From the NCBI GenBank assembly GCA_002702065.1, contig NZXX01000001.1, forward strand, positions 2,046,001 to 2,110,000: 64,000 nt of DNA, written 5' to 3'. Source of the stretch: Anaerolineaceae bacterium. Lineage in GTDB: Bacteria; Chloroflexota; Anaerolineae; Aggregatilineales; Phototrophicaceae. Shown here piece by piece: positions 1 to 8,024 of the stretch (position 1 is its first letter; each line of letters opens with the position of its first letter). The position numbers and the translations under genes are program-made. The notes under the pieces are model-generated. The model worked only from the letters and a program-made list of their open reading frames with translations. It ran no database searches and was not told the DNA's origin.

Positions 1-2
1 TT

Positions 3-494
3 TTGTCGTTGGGCGATATTCATGCCATTGAAGTGTTTAATGGGACATCCGTCGATCACAATGATCGCGCAGACAGCTGGTACATTGCCGACCTGTTGCT
101 GCGCCGTGGTCACCGCTATTCGGCTTGCGCGACAGACGATGCCCATTTTAACCCGGCGCGCGCTGATTTCGCGATTGGATGGGTGTGGGTGAAAAGTGAA
201 TCGCGGACGCCGGATGCTCTGCTGGCAGCCTTAAAAGACGGCTACTATTATTCGTCAACCGGGCCGCAGATTTTCGATATTGATATGATCCCTGGTGAAA
301 AGCTGACGGTGCGTTGCTCGCCGGCGGAACGGGTTTTTATTACCGGCACTGGTCCGATGGCTGACAGTGTCTATGGACCTGGTATCTGCACTGCCGAATT
401 CAACTTACAGCGCTTTCGCGGTTCGTACCTGCGCGTTACCGTGCGGGACCGCAATGGCAAGACGGCCTGGTCCAACCCTATATGGCTGGATTAG
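3..494 (+). CDS. PHP-domain metal-dependent hydrolase, C-terminal part (truncated by window edge)
   Basis: Only the last ~163 residues are present; the reading frame is open to the left edge, so the true start lies outside. The visible part has the late PHP-fold segment with ATDDAHF (Asp and His residues typical of the metal site) followed by a beta-rich C-terminal domain ending in WSNPIWLD. This layout is seen in CehA/McbA-type PHP hydrolases, which are metal-dependent phosphoesterases or related hydrolases. The substrate cannot be inferred. The stop overlaps the longest possible start of the next gene, so the two are probably co-transcribed. Confidence 0.7.
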   Translation: MSLGDIHAIEVFNGTSVDHNDRADSWYIADLLLRRGHRYSACATDDAHFNPARADFAIGWVWVKSESRTPDALLAALKDGYYYSSTGPQIFDIDMIPGEKLTVRCSPAERVFITGTGPMADSVYGPGICTAEFNLQRFRGSYLRVTVRDRNGKTAWSNPIWLD

Positions 495-526
495 CGGATA
501 GGACAGATTCTGACAAGTCTTCTGCA

Positions 527-1192
527 ATGACCAACTTTGAGGCGCTGATATTTGACCTGGACGGCGTGCTGGCAGACACGGTGGATTATCACTTTGCAGC
601 GTGGCAGCGTATCGCCGACATCCTTGATGTTCCCTTTGACCGGGCGATGATGAACCGCTTTCGCGGGCGTCAACGCCGGGATTGTCTGCTTGAGCTGGCC
701 GGGGAAGATCTGGCATGTGATGCGGCTGAACTCGATCGGCTGATGGTCTTGAAGGATTCCTATTATCTTGAAGACCTTCAGCGGATGACCCGGGATGACC
801 TTTTACCCGGCGTCTGGTCGTTTATTCAGGCGGCAACAGCGGCCCAATTAAAGCTGGCTGTCGCTTCATCAAGTATGAGTGCTATTCCCGTACTGGAACG
901 GACCGGCATTCTGCCATACATGGACGTGGTTGCTGATGGTAGTACCGTCAGCCGGTCAAAACCAGCGCCGGATATTTTTGTATGGGCTGCGGGGGCGCTG
1001 CGTACGCGCCCGGTGCATACGATCGTATTCGAGGATTCATCGGCGGGGGTGGAAGCTGCTCGGGTTGCGGGTATGGGTGTGGTCGGCGTTGGCAACCAGA
1101 ATCTGACGCAGGGCGCACACCTCCACATCCCGAATTTTGAACACATCACTGTCTCAGAATTACTTGAATCGATGGCACGTGCTGTGCGCTAG
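527..1192 (+). CDS. HAD-superfamily beta-phosphoglucomutase-like phosphatase/mutase
   Basis: About 221 residues, the usual size for the family. From the ATG at 527 the protein begins MTNFEALIFDLDGVLADT, with nucleophile Asp10 and acid/base Asp12. It then has a helical cap with a GRQRRDCLLEL segment similar to the beta-PGM cap, the SKPAPD lysine motif and the metal-site FEDSSAG motif. An ATG at 482 would add 15 unconserved residues and overlap the preceding gene, so 527 is preferred. Beta-PGM interconverts beta-glucose 1-phosphate and 6-phosphate after disaccharide phosphorolysis. No phosphorylase lies nearby, so a general sugar-phosphate phosphatase is an alternative. Confidence 0.75.
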   Translation: MTNFEALIFDLDGVLADTVDYHFAAWQRIADILDVPFDRAMMNRFRGRQRRDCLLELAGEDLACDAAELDRLMVLKDSYYLEDLQRMTRDDLLPGVWSFIQAATAAQLKLAVASSSMSAIPVLERTGILPYMDVVADGSTVSRSKPAPDIFVWAAGALRTRPVHTIVFEDSSAGVEAARVAGMGVVGVGNQNLTQGAHLHIPNFEHITVSELLESMARAVR

Positions 1193-1220
1193 ACCTAATC
1201 TGACACGCTAGCATAAGCTC

Positions 1221-1293
1221 ATATATCCCAAATTTGGGATATATATCGCAAGTATCCCAATGTATTTCCCGCTTAGCACCATTGTTTGGGATA
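1221..1293. repeat. Perfect 24-bp palindrome plus two further copies of its TATCCCAA half-site
   Basis: Positions 1221-1244 form a perfect 24-bp palindrome built on TATCCCAA (1224-1231) and its complement TTGGGATA (1234-1241). The same octamer recurs at 1253-1260 and, inverted, at 1286-1293. The four copies thus form two inverted pairs between two convergent genes (ends at 1192 and 1324). There is no T-tract as in a classical terminator. Roles could be a protein-binding array, a bidirectional transcription stop or a repeat-family element. Confidence 0.7.
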
Positions 1294-1323
1294 AGTGTTC
1301 TGCTAGGCGGCTATGCGAGATTG

Positions 1324-2706
1324 TTAGTCATCATCGTCGTTGGCCGCACCGTTGCCACGACCGTTGTTGCCATTATTCCCATTCTTGCCGTTGTTGCCAT
1401 TATTCCCATTCTTGCCGTTGTTTCCATTGTTCCCGTTGTTGGGATTGTTGTTACCAGCGTTGCCGTTGCCAGGATTGTTGTTGCCTGCGTTTGAGGCGCT
1501 GCTGCCTGGGTTTTCGCAGCGTGCACGCCACCCATGAGCGGGTGCCCAGGGGGGTGGGGGATTGCCGCAACTCCCGGAATCACGCCAGATTGTGGCTCCG
1601 TCCTCGCTGATGGCAATATTTGAGTCGGCGGATTCGGCTTCGACGCTGGTAATCGTGACCGTGCTATCGACCGTTTCTGCGATATTTCCGTTGACAAGAA
1701 TCCAGTCCCCGACCTGAAGTACGAGAAGAATCGGATCATTCGGATCGAATGTCACGTCGAAACCATAAATAGTCACAATGTTGCCATTGATTGCCTCGAC
1801 AGGCCCCTCGATAATCAGATTCACGATGATTGTCGCTGTCGGGGTTGGCGGCATGATGGTCGGTAGCTGGGTTGCGGTTGGCAGCGCAGTTGACGACGGT
1901 GCAAGGGTTGCCGTTGTTTCCGTTGCGGGTACAGCGGTAGGGGTTTCCGTAAAAGCCGGCGATGCGGTCTCGGTGAGCGTGCGTGAAGGGGTGACCGTTG
2001 ATGGTAATAACAGCATGCCGCTATTCTGCGTGGGGGCAATTTCACTTATCAGCGGCACGACGGTGGCGGCCAATGGTTGACCCGGCTGGCTGGCGACAAT
2101 CAGCAGGTTATTCATGGCCGAGTTTATGGCCAGAGTTTGTAGTTGCAGGCTGTTCTTCAGGTTGCTGTCAAAGCTTGGTTTCATACTCACAATGGATGCA
2201 GCCTGACCCATGTTTTCATAGGCCGCGCGAATCAAGTCTGCATTCCATTGACCGCGCCCGAAGAGTACTGCGGCTTCATCGCTGCGCCGCTGGGCATGCT
2301 GAACAAGCAGCGCCGCCTGCGTTTCTGGCGTTGTGGCAAGGGTGGTCTCTATCGTTTCAATCAGCTTCTTGGCCGGGTAAAGCACATCGCCGGGCACGCT
2401 GGCAAGCGTAACCTGCGCTGTTGGAACGAGCAGCAGCACCAGGATTATCGCTGCGGCGACCGCCCATCTGAGTAAGGGCTGAAAATTGTAACGATGAACG
2501 GTGGGTGCAGGGGCGTGCTGCTGAATCTGCTCCAGGATTCTTGCTTTTGCATCAGCCGACAGTTGCGGCTTTGGCGCGTTCGCCATGCGCATGGCAGCAT
2601 CGACCAAAGGATCACCTTCACTGGCGTGCTGTTGAGGGTCGCCCTGTGTCAGCGCCTGATCAAGCTTATCTGCGAGCGAGTCTGGTGTATGTTTAAACTT
2701 CGTCAT
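1324..2706 (-). CDS. DUF5667-type anti-sigma-like membrane protein with Thr/Pro and Asn/Gly-rich extracellular tail
   Basis: 460 residues. A cytoplasmic N-terminal part (1-78) is followed by one membrane helix (about 79-100) and then the VPGDVLYPAKKLIE signature and helical hairpin typical of DUF5667. A Thr/Pro-rich linker leads to a small beta domain (around 295-355). The C-terminus (about 400-460) is almost entirely Asn and Gly with NGK repeats and ends in Asp residues. Its start overlaps the ECF sigma factor gene by 14 bp, so a regulatory partnership (anti-sigma or co-sensor) is inferred. No zinc-binding anti-sigma HxxxCxxC motif is visible. The tail probably projects from the cell surface. 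Confidence 0.75.
   Translation of the reverse strand: MTKFKHTPDSLADKLDQALTQGDPQQHASEGDPLVDAAMRMANAPKPQLSADAKARILEQIQQHAPAPTVHRYNFQPLLRWAVAAAIILVLLLVPTAQVTLASVPGDVLYPAKKLIETIETTLATTPETQAALLVQHAQRRSDEAAVLFGRGQWNADLIRAAYENMGQAASIVSMKPSFDSNLKNSLQLQTLAINSAMNNLLIVASQPGQPLAATVVPLISEIAPTQNSGMLLLPSTVTPSRTLTETASPAFTETPTAVPATETTATLAPSSTALPTATQLPTIMPPTPTATIIVNLIIEGPVEAINGNIVTIYGFDVTFDPNDPILLVLQVGDWILVNGNIAETVDSTVTITSVEAESADSNIAISEDGATIWRDSGSCGNPPPPWAPAHGWRARCENPGSSASNAGNNNPGNGNAGNNNPNNGNNGNNGKNGNNGNNGKNGNNGNNGRGNGAANDDDD
1363..1416 (-). repeat. 27-bp tandem repeat, two exact copies, inside the Asn/Gly-rich coding tail
   Basis: Two identical 27-bp units (1363-1389 and 1390-1416) are followed by a degenerate third copy. 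They lie in frame within the membrane protein gene and encode the NGNNGKNGN pattern. The 27-bp unit is a multiple of three, so copy-number change would lengthen or shorten the surface tail without breaking the frame. Confidence 0.85.
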
Positions 2707-3271
2707 GGTCGCCTCGCAGATAGTGGCGGGCTTTTTCTTCGGAACCCAGGATGGCAGCCAGTTGTATTAACGCGCGATGCTGGGCCGCCTTGACCGCATT
2801 GGCCGTCTTTCCCAGAATGCTGCCGACCTCCTTGTGGCTTTTTCGTTCCAGAAAACGCAGGATCAAGATGGTCTGCTCTTCGTCGCTAAACTGCTGGAGC
2901 GCCTGGCGGAGGGTTTCGATCTCTTCGTTTTGCTGGATCTGTTCTTCGGGCAGCGCTTCCTGATCCCTTAGCATGTCGCTCAGTTCGGTTTGTGGACGTC
3001 GCTTGGTCCGTCGGTAGAAGTCTGCAATGCGCGCGGCGGAGATGCGATACAGCCAGGCCTCGAATGGAATACCCTTGTAGTTGTATTGCGGCAGGCCTTC
3101 GACCATGCGCAGGAAAACCTCGGCAGTCAGGTCTTCGGCGTCCTCGGTAGTTGGCACACGGTAGAAGATATACCGGTAGATTGCGTCCGCATGCATTTCG
3201 TACAGCGTTGAGATGGCTTCGGATTTGCCCTGCTGCGCCTGACGAATGATGCGCTCGATGTTGGACGACAT
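2693..3271 (-). CDS. ECF-family RNA polymerase sigma factor
   Basis: 192 residues from the ATG at 3271, which is preceded by GGAGG ten bases upstream; a longer reading to 3346 adds 25 unconserved residues. Region 2 is visible at YRYIFYRVPTTEDAEDLTAE, including the DAEDLTAEVFLR core. Region 4 carries the helix-turn-helix LERKSHKEVGSILGKTANAVK. The protein redirects RNA polymerase to stress or envelope promoters. It overlaps the downstream DUF5667 membrane protein gene by 14 bp, implying co-expression and control by that protein. The regulon is unknown. Confidence 0.9.
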   Translation of the reverse strand: MSSNIERIIRQAQQGKSEAISTLYEMHADAIYRYIFYRVPTTEDAEDLTAEVFLRMVEGLPQYNYKGIPFEAWLYRISAARIADFYRRTKRRPQTELSDMLRDQEALPEEQIQQNEEIETLRQALQQFSDEEQTILILRFLERKSHKEVGSILGKTANAVKAAQHRALIQLAAILGSEEKARHYLRGDHDEV

Positions 3272-3584
3272 CAAATACGGGCCTCCGCAGGGTGGTGTGC
3301 TGCGAGAGAATAAGAAATGCGTAGCTTGTGGTATGGAAAGCCCCACAGTTGAAATACCATGATTGTTATCGTTTTCAAAAACTTAACCGATATTTCCTGT
3401 CAGATGTCACACGGTAACTGGTAATCCATACGCTGTTAATGCTGAACTGCCCATTTGAGGCGTGCTTTTGGGGAATGAAAAGGTGCATGGCTTGCCGGAA
3501 TGGGGAAGTTAACGGTCGATTGTTTTGATCAGGACTGAAATCAGAAAAGTTATCTGTCTGGTACATTATTCATCGAAAACCCAC
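3272..3584. other. 313-bp non-coding gap between the regulator gene and the sigma factor gene
   Basis: This gap separates two minus-strand genes. It should hold the sigma-factor promoter and the end of the preceding transcript. I found no strong hairpin with a T-tract and no convincing -35/-10 pair. A 63-codon open frame at 3375-3566 has no ribosome site or recognisable features and is not called as a gene. Confidence 0.5.
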
Positions 3585-6500
3585 TCAGTTAGCCGAATTT
3601 TCCAATAAGGCATGGGCCATATCCTCAATCGATTGGCCGCTTATTTCAGCCTGGATGTGATCGAGCATGTCAGGGGGCAGATGGGTAGCGGTGTTGTCGA
3701 GCGTGCGCTGCGCTGCCTGCCGTGTTTCAAACTCGCTGACGGGCTGGTTCACGACAAATGCTGCGCTTCTGGCGGCCTGTTCCGGGTATTCCTGGGCCTG
3801 GATATCTGCGATACCAGCGATGGCATCCATCGCCAGGGGGAGCGCTTTGATTTCGAGGGCAATCCGTAACGAATCAAGGAGGTTTTTGCGCGCTTCGGCT
3901 TCGTTGCCAAGCAGCCTATTCACCTGCGCAAGCTGGCGCATGGTGGCCGACGTCAACCAGGGGCTGCCGACTTCATCCGCAATTTCCAGCCCGGTTCGGT
4001 ATTGGTGCTTGGCTTCGGCGTGGTTGCCAAGTTTGTGATTGATCTTGCCGAGGTGCAGCAGGGCGAAGGCCCGGCCCCATTTGTTGTGGATAGTTTCGAA
4101 CATACTGATGCTTTGTCGACAGAGCTCTGCCGCTTCTTCGTAATTGCCCACCGCAAATGCGGTCCGGGCCAGACTGACATAAGCAACCGCGCCGCTGTTG
4201 GTGGCTTCCAAATCAATGCTGATCTGCCTTGCCTCTTCAAAATTCTTGCGGGCTTCATCGAAGTCACCAAGTTTCAGGTTGATATCACCCAAGGTGAGCA
4301 AAAAGCGCATCTGGCTTTGTTTGCCGCTGCTGTCTTTCAAAAAGTTCAGGGCATCTTCAAGGATAGAACGCGCACGTTGATACTCACCCAATACGGTCGC
4401 AATATCGCTGAGGCGCAGGAGCATGATCACAGGATCGCCGCCCGTTTTTCGGATAAGTGCATAAGCCTCTTCGAACAGGGCCTGGGCCTGACGGTACTCC
4501 CCACGGGCATAGACAATTGCCCCCAGACTAGCCAGGGCAATGCGCAGCTCCCACGGTGATTCGTGCGACCTGAAGGTGGGCAGCGCAACATTAACAAGGT
4601 GTTCTGCTTCGTCATAGCGGGCGATGGTTTGCAGACAGGAGGCTCGTAGCAGCAGGGCACGCGCCTGAATCACATTGTTGCCACCATCCAGGCTGGCACC
4701 CAACCGTTCTGCGGCGGATTTAAAAATTTGCTCACCATCCAGATACCGGCTCTGAATATCGAGCAGCCGGTAGATCGGGCGCATGAAACGGCCAATGGTT
4801 TCATGATCGCTGTTTTCGAGGGCAAACTGCCAGCCCGCCACCACATTGTCAACTTCCTGAATGACTTCGCTGTAGGTGCTGTCGGTCCGGTTGTTCGTCA
4901 GGCGGGTTTCGCGCGCCTCCATGTATCCGGCGAAGTAGATGCTGTGTGCGGCCCGCACGGCACGGAGCTCTTCTGAATTGTCAGCCAGCTTACGATGCGC
5001 ATATTGGCGCAACAGTTCATGGATCTGATAACGGCCATTTACCAGCGTGAGCAGGGATTTGTCCACCAGGCCGGACAGGGTTAGCAGTGACACAGCCGTC
5101 ACTTTGCGGGCTGCATCCGGGTGGAATCCACCCCGAAAAATGGAAAGCTGACGCAGAACGCGCTGTTCTTCATCTTCAAGCATGTGCCAGGATGAGTCGA
5201 AGACGGCCCGCAAACTGCGATGGCGTTCCGGTATGTTCCGCAGGGTAGTGCTCAAAAAGTCGAGGCTCTGGGTAATTTCGTCAACAATCTGGTCACAGGT
5301 CATCACCCGCGCCCATGACGCGGCCAGTTCGATGGCAAGCGGCATGCCATCGACCAGCTGACAAATCTGGATAATGGGCTGTACTTCTGCCTCAGCGTCA
5401 AAATCTGGCTGGACGCGCTGCACAGATTGAACAAACAGTTTGATTGATGGATAGCGCAATGCGTTAGGGTCTTTGAGGGATTCCGGACAGCTAAGGGCTT
5501 CGACCTGATACAACCATTCTTCCTGAAGGTTAAGGCGTTCGCGCGATGTCACCAGCAATTTGAGGCCCGGTGTGCCGTCAAGAAGCTGGCTAAGAATATC
5601 CGCGCCGTCAACCAGGTGTTCAAAGTTGTCCAGGATGAGCAGGATTTCCTGATTGCGCAGGTAGTGAATGAGTTCGTCAAGCAGGGGGCTATCGCCCTTG
5701 GCACTGATATTCAGGGTGTTGGCGATGGCTCGAATGACTGCCTGGGCACGATCCAGCGGCGCGCATGAAACAAAGTATATCCCCTGTGGATAGTCTGGCA
5801 GGAGTTGGTGGGCCGCTTCAACCGCTAACCGGGTCTTGCCGATGCCGCCTGTACCGACAATCGTGAGCAGTCGACATTCGACCCGGTCCAGTTGCTCGGT
5901 GATCTGTCGAAGCTCGGTCGGACGATCTATGAAAGGCGTGACCGGGGTGGGCAGATTATGCGGTGTGGATGACGGGGTTTCGGTACTGACTTCACCTGCC
6001 AGGATCTTTTCGTATAGTTCAATCGTTTCCTGTTCAGGTTCGACACCGAGTTCGTCTTCGAGAATTTGGCGACCATGTTCGAACTGGGCGATAGCGGCGC
6101 TCCGCTGCCCGCTTTGTGCCAACATCTGCATCAGGAGGCGATGCGCCTGTTCCGACAGGGGGTCGAGTTGCAGCATCCGGGTCATGGTGGCGATACCCGT
6201 GCTGTGTTGAGCGCGCTCCAGGTAATATTCACCGAGGCGGTACATGGCTTCGAGTGTCCGGTTGCGCAGGCGTTCCTGCTCCAGGATCATCCACCCCTCA
6301 AAGCCCCTGGCATCGCGGATATGGAAGCCTTCAAGGAAGGTCCCCTGATACAGATTGATAGCCTGTTCCAGGTTCTTGGCAGTCAAGCGCGAAAACCCGT
6401 TACGCTGTTCCCACTCGGCGTCACTGGCATCCATCACCGATTCCAGCTCCTGGATATCCAGCCAGTAATTACTTTCCGGATCAATCGAGATTGTCTGACG

Positions 6501-6752
6501 TGTCACGATCAGATAGGGTGACAGCTGCTGTTGCAGGCTGGAGAGCGCTGTACGCAAGTACGACATCGTGCGGTTCTGGGGCAAATCATCCCAAAGCATT
6601 TCGCCCAGCACCTCGCGTGGGTGCTCGCGCGGGTTCGCTGCCAGATAGACCAGCAGCGCATCGACTTTGCGCGAAACGAAGCCACGGATCGGTTCCCCTG
6701 AGCATTGCAAGCTAAGGCCGCCAAGTGTCGTAATTTTCAACAGGTCACTCAT
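3585..6752 (-). CDS. AfsR/SARP-like regulator: wHTH, BTAD, NB-ARC ATPase and TPR repeats
   Basis: 1055 residues. The N-terminus (1-95) is an OmpR-like winged helix, followed by a bacterial transcriptional activation domain (about 100-245) rich in helical repeats. The P-loop GTGGIGKT lies at 300-307 and a Walker B-like LLILDNFEHL follows near 375. Helical NB-ARC subdomains lead into many TPR-like repeats from about 690 to the C-terminus. Such proteins are STAND-class transcription activators in which ligand or partner binding to the TPR region releases ATP-driven oligomerisation. It lies upstream of the sigma/anti-sigma pair but is separated by 313 bp, so a shared operon is uncertain. The target genes are unknown. 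Confidence 0.88.
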   Translation of the reverse strand: MSDLLKITTLGGLSLQCSGEPIRGFVSRKVDALLVYLAANPREHPREVLGEMLWDDLPQNRTMSYLRTALSSLQQQLSPYLIVTRQTISIDPESNYWLDIQELESVMDASDAEWEQRNGFSRLTAKNLEQAINLYQGTFLEGFHIRDARGFEGWMILEQERLRNRTLEAMYRLGEYYLERAQHSTGIATMTRMLQLDPLSEQAHRLLMQMLAQSGQRSAAIAQFEHGRQILEDELGVEPEQETIELYEKILAGEVSTETPSSTPHNLPTPVTPFIDRPTELRQITEQLDRVECRLLTIVGTGGIGKTRLAVEAAHQLLPDYPQGIYFVSCAPLDRAQAVIRAIANTLNISAKGDSPLLDELIHYLRNQEILLILDNFEHLVDGADILSQLLDGTPGLKLLVTSRERLNLQEEWLYQVEALSCPESLKDPNALRYPSIKLFVQSVQRVQPDFDAEAEVQPIIQICQLVDGMPLAIELAASWARVMTCDQIVDEITQSLDFLSTTLRNIPERHRSLRAVFDSSWHMLEDEEQRVLRQLSIFRGGFHPDAARKVTAVSLLTLSGLVDKSLLTLVNGRYQIHELLRQYAHRKLADNSEELRAVRAAHSIYFAGYMEARETRLTNNRTDSTYSEVIQEVDNVVAGWQFALENSDHETIGRFMRPIYRLLDIQSRYLDGEQIFKSAAERLGASLDGGNNVIQARALLLRASCLQTIARYDEAEHLVNVALPTFRSHESPWELRIALASLGAIVYARGEYRQAQALFEEAYALIRKTGGDPVIMLLRLSDIATVLGEYQRARSILEDALNFLKDSSGKQSQMRFLLTLGDINLKLGDFDEARKNFEEARQISIDLEATNSGAVAYVSLARTAFAVGNYEEAAELCRQSISMFETIHNKWGRAFALLHLGKINHKLGNHAEAKHQYRTGLEIADEVGSPWLTSATMRQLAQVNRLLGNEAEARKNLLDSLRIALEIKALPLAMDAIAGIADIQAQEYPEQAARSAAFVVNQPVSEFETRQAAQRTLDNTATHLPPDMLDHIQAEISGQSIEDMAHALLENSAN

Positions 6753-6945
6753 GCTTTGCTTCTCGCAAAATCTTCTGCCTGATCAAGATATCGAGATTGT
6801 GGGAACGGTGAATCATAATGGACTATACCCGTATCATGTGCTATTCACCAGTTATAGCCAGGTTGAAACGGCGGTATTGTCAAGGTAGCGTATAACAAGA
6901 GGGGGATTGCGGCCAGTATGGGCCTGACCGCATCATGGTGTTGTA

Positions 6946-8010
6946 TCAGGCGGGCAGGCAGCACCCTGCGCCGCATATGTCGTGGTTTGGACCGCGTTCG
7001 CCAAGGGCCTGCCGAACAGGGTTGGCCTGGGTTCGCTCAAGTATCAATTCGCGAATCATGCTGATAAACTGCGGATGAGTGCCAACCGTTGCCGCACGAA
7101 CCATATTCAGGCCGAGTTTGCGGGCGGCCTGGGCGGCCTCGGTATCCAGATCATACATGACTTCCATGTGGTCAGAGATGAAGCCGATGGGCATGACGAT
7201 CACATCCGTCGTGCCTTCAGCCTTGATCTGTTCAAGATGATCGACAATATCTGGTTCCAGCCAGGGTTGATGAGGTGGTCCGCTGCGGCTCTGATAAACC
7301 AGTTTCCAGTGGTCATGCTTTGTTGCACGGGCGACCAGCCGGCAGACTTCCTGAAGCTGGGCTTCATAGGCGCAATTGTCGGCCATGCGCTGGGGCAGGC
7401 TGTGCGCGGTGAAGGCGATATGTGCATGGGTGCGCCGTTCAGCGGGTATCTGTTCCAACGCTTCCTGCAAATTCTCGACGTTAGGTTCGACAAAACCCGG
7501 ATGATTATAAAACGCACGAATTTTGTCAATCTCCGGTGCGGTAGGGCCTACCTCTGCCTGGGCACGTAGAATGTCCTCGCGATACTGGCGGCAGCTTGAG
7601 TAACTGCTGTAAGCTGTGGTGAACAGCGCCAGAGCGCGCTTGACACCATCGGCAGCCATCTGACGCACCGTGTCGGTGAGATAGGGCTGCCAGTTTCGGT
7701 TCCCCCAGTAAATAGGCAGGTCCGGTCCGTTGGCTTTCAGTTCCTTTTCAAGCGCGGCAATCAGCGCCCGATTCTGTTCGTTGAGCGGGCTGACACCCCC
7801 GAACAGGCGGTAGTGTTCGCCCACTTCTTCCAACCGGGCACGCGGGATATTGCGCCCCCGCAGTACGTTCTCCATAAACGGGATCACATCATCCATGCCT
7901 TCCGGGCCGCCAAATGAGACGATCAGCAAGGCGTCATAGGTGCGTGCTTCATCATCAAACTGATTTTGTGCCGCGTCCTGAGGGCTTTTGTAGTCAAGGT
8001 TCATCATCAT
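6946..8010 (-). CDS. cpfC: Ferrochelatase (coproporphyrin III type), with probable [2Fe-2S] cysteines
   Basis: Inserts Fe2+ into the porphyrin ring; pairing with the decarboxylase gene directly upstream indicates coproporphyrin III as substrate. Motifs include LLIVSFGGPEG, the SSYSSC segment and the catalytic FTAHSLP histidine. One cysteine sits in SSYSSC and three more in the C-terminal CGAGCC, the arrangement of ferrochelatases that bind a [2Fe-2S] cluster. A TTG at 8028 overlaps the preceding stop. The ATG run at 8010/8007/8004 gives a more normal N-terminus, and 8010 is used here. The gene lies 14 bp downstream of the decarboxylase gene in the same operon. Confidence 0.9.
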   Translation of the reverse strand: MMMNLDYKSPQDAAQNQFDDEARTYDALLIVSFGGPEGMDDVIPFMENVLRGRNIPRARLEEVGEHYRLFGGVSPLNEQNRALIAALEKELKANGPDLPIYWGNRNWQPYLTDTVRQMAADGVKRALALFTTAYSSYSSCRQYREDILRAQAEVGPTAPEIDKIRAFYNHPGFVEPNVENLQEALEQIPAERRTHAHIAFTAHSLPQRMADNCAYEAQLQEVCRLVARATKHDHWKLVYQSRSGPPHQPWLEPDIVDHLEQIKAEGTTDVIVMPIGFISDHMEVMYDLDTEAAQAARKLGLNMVRAATVGTHPQFISMIRELILERTQANPVRQALGERGPNHDICGAGCCLPA

Positions 8011-8024
8011 CAATGGCTGCCGTT

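Noticed and set aside
3375..3566. 63-codon minus-strand open frame in the gap before the sigma factor gene
   Set aside because: No ribosome site, no recognisable features and AT-rich gap-like sequence; more likely chance.
6908..6932. Hairpin downstream of the ferrochelatase gene as a terminator
   Set aside because: The 9-bp stem has a mismatch and the minus-strand sequence after it lacks a T-tract, so it is too weak to call.
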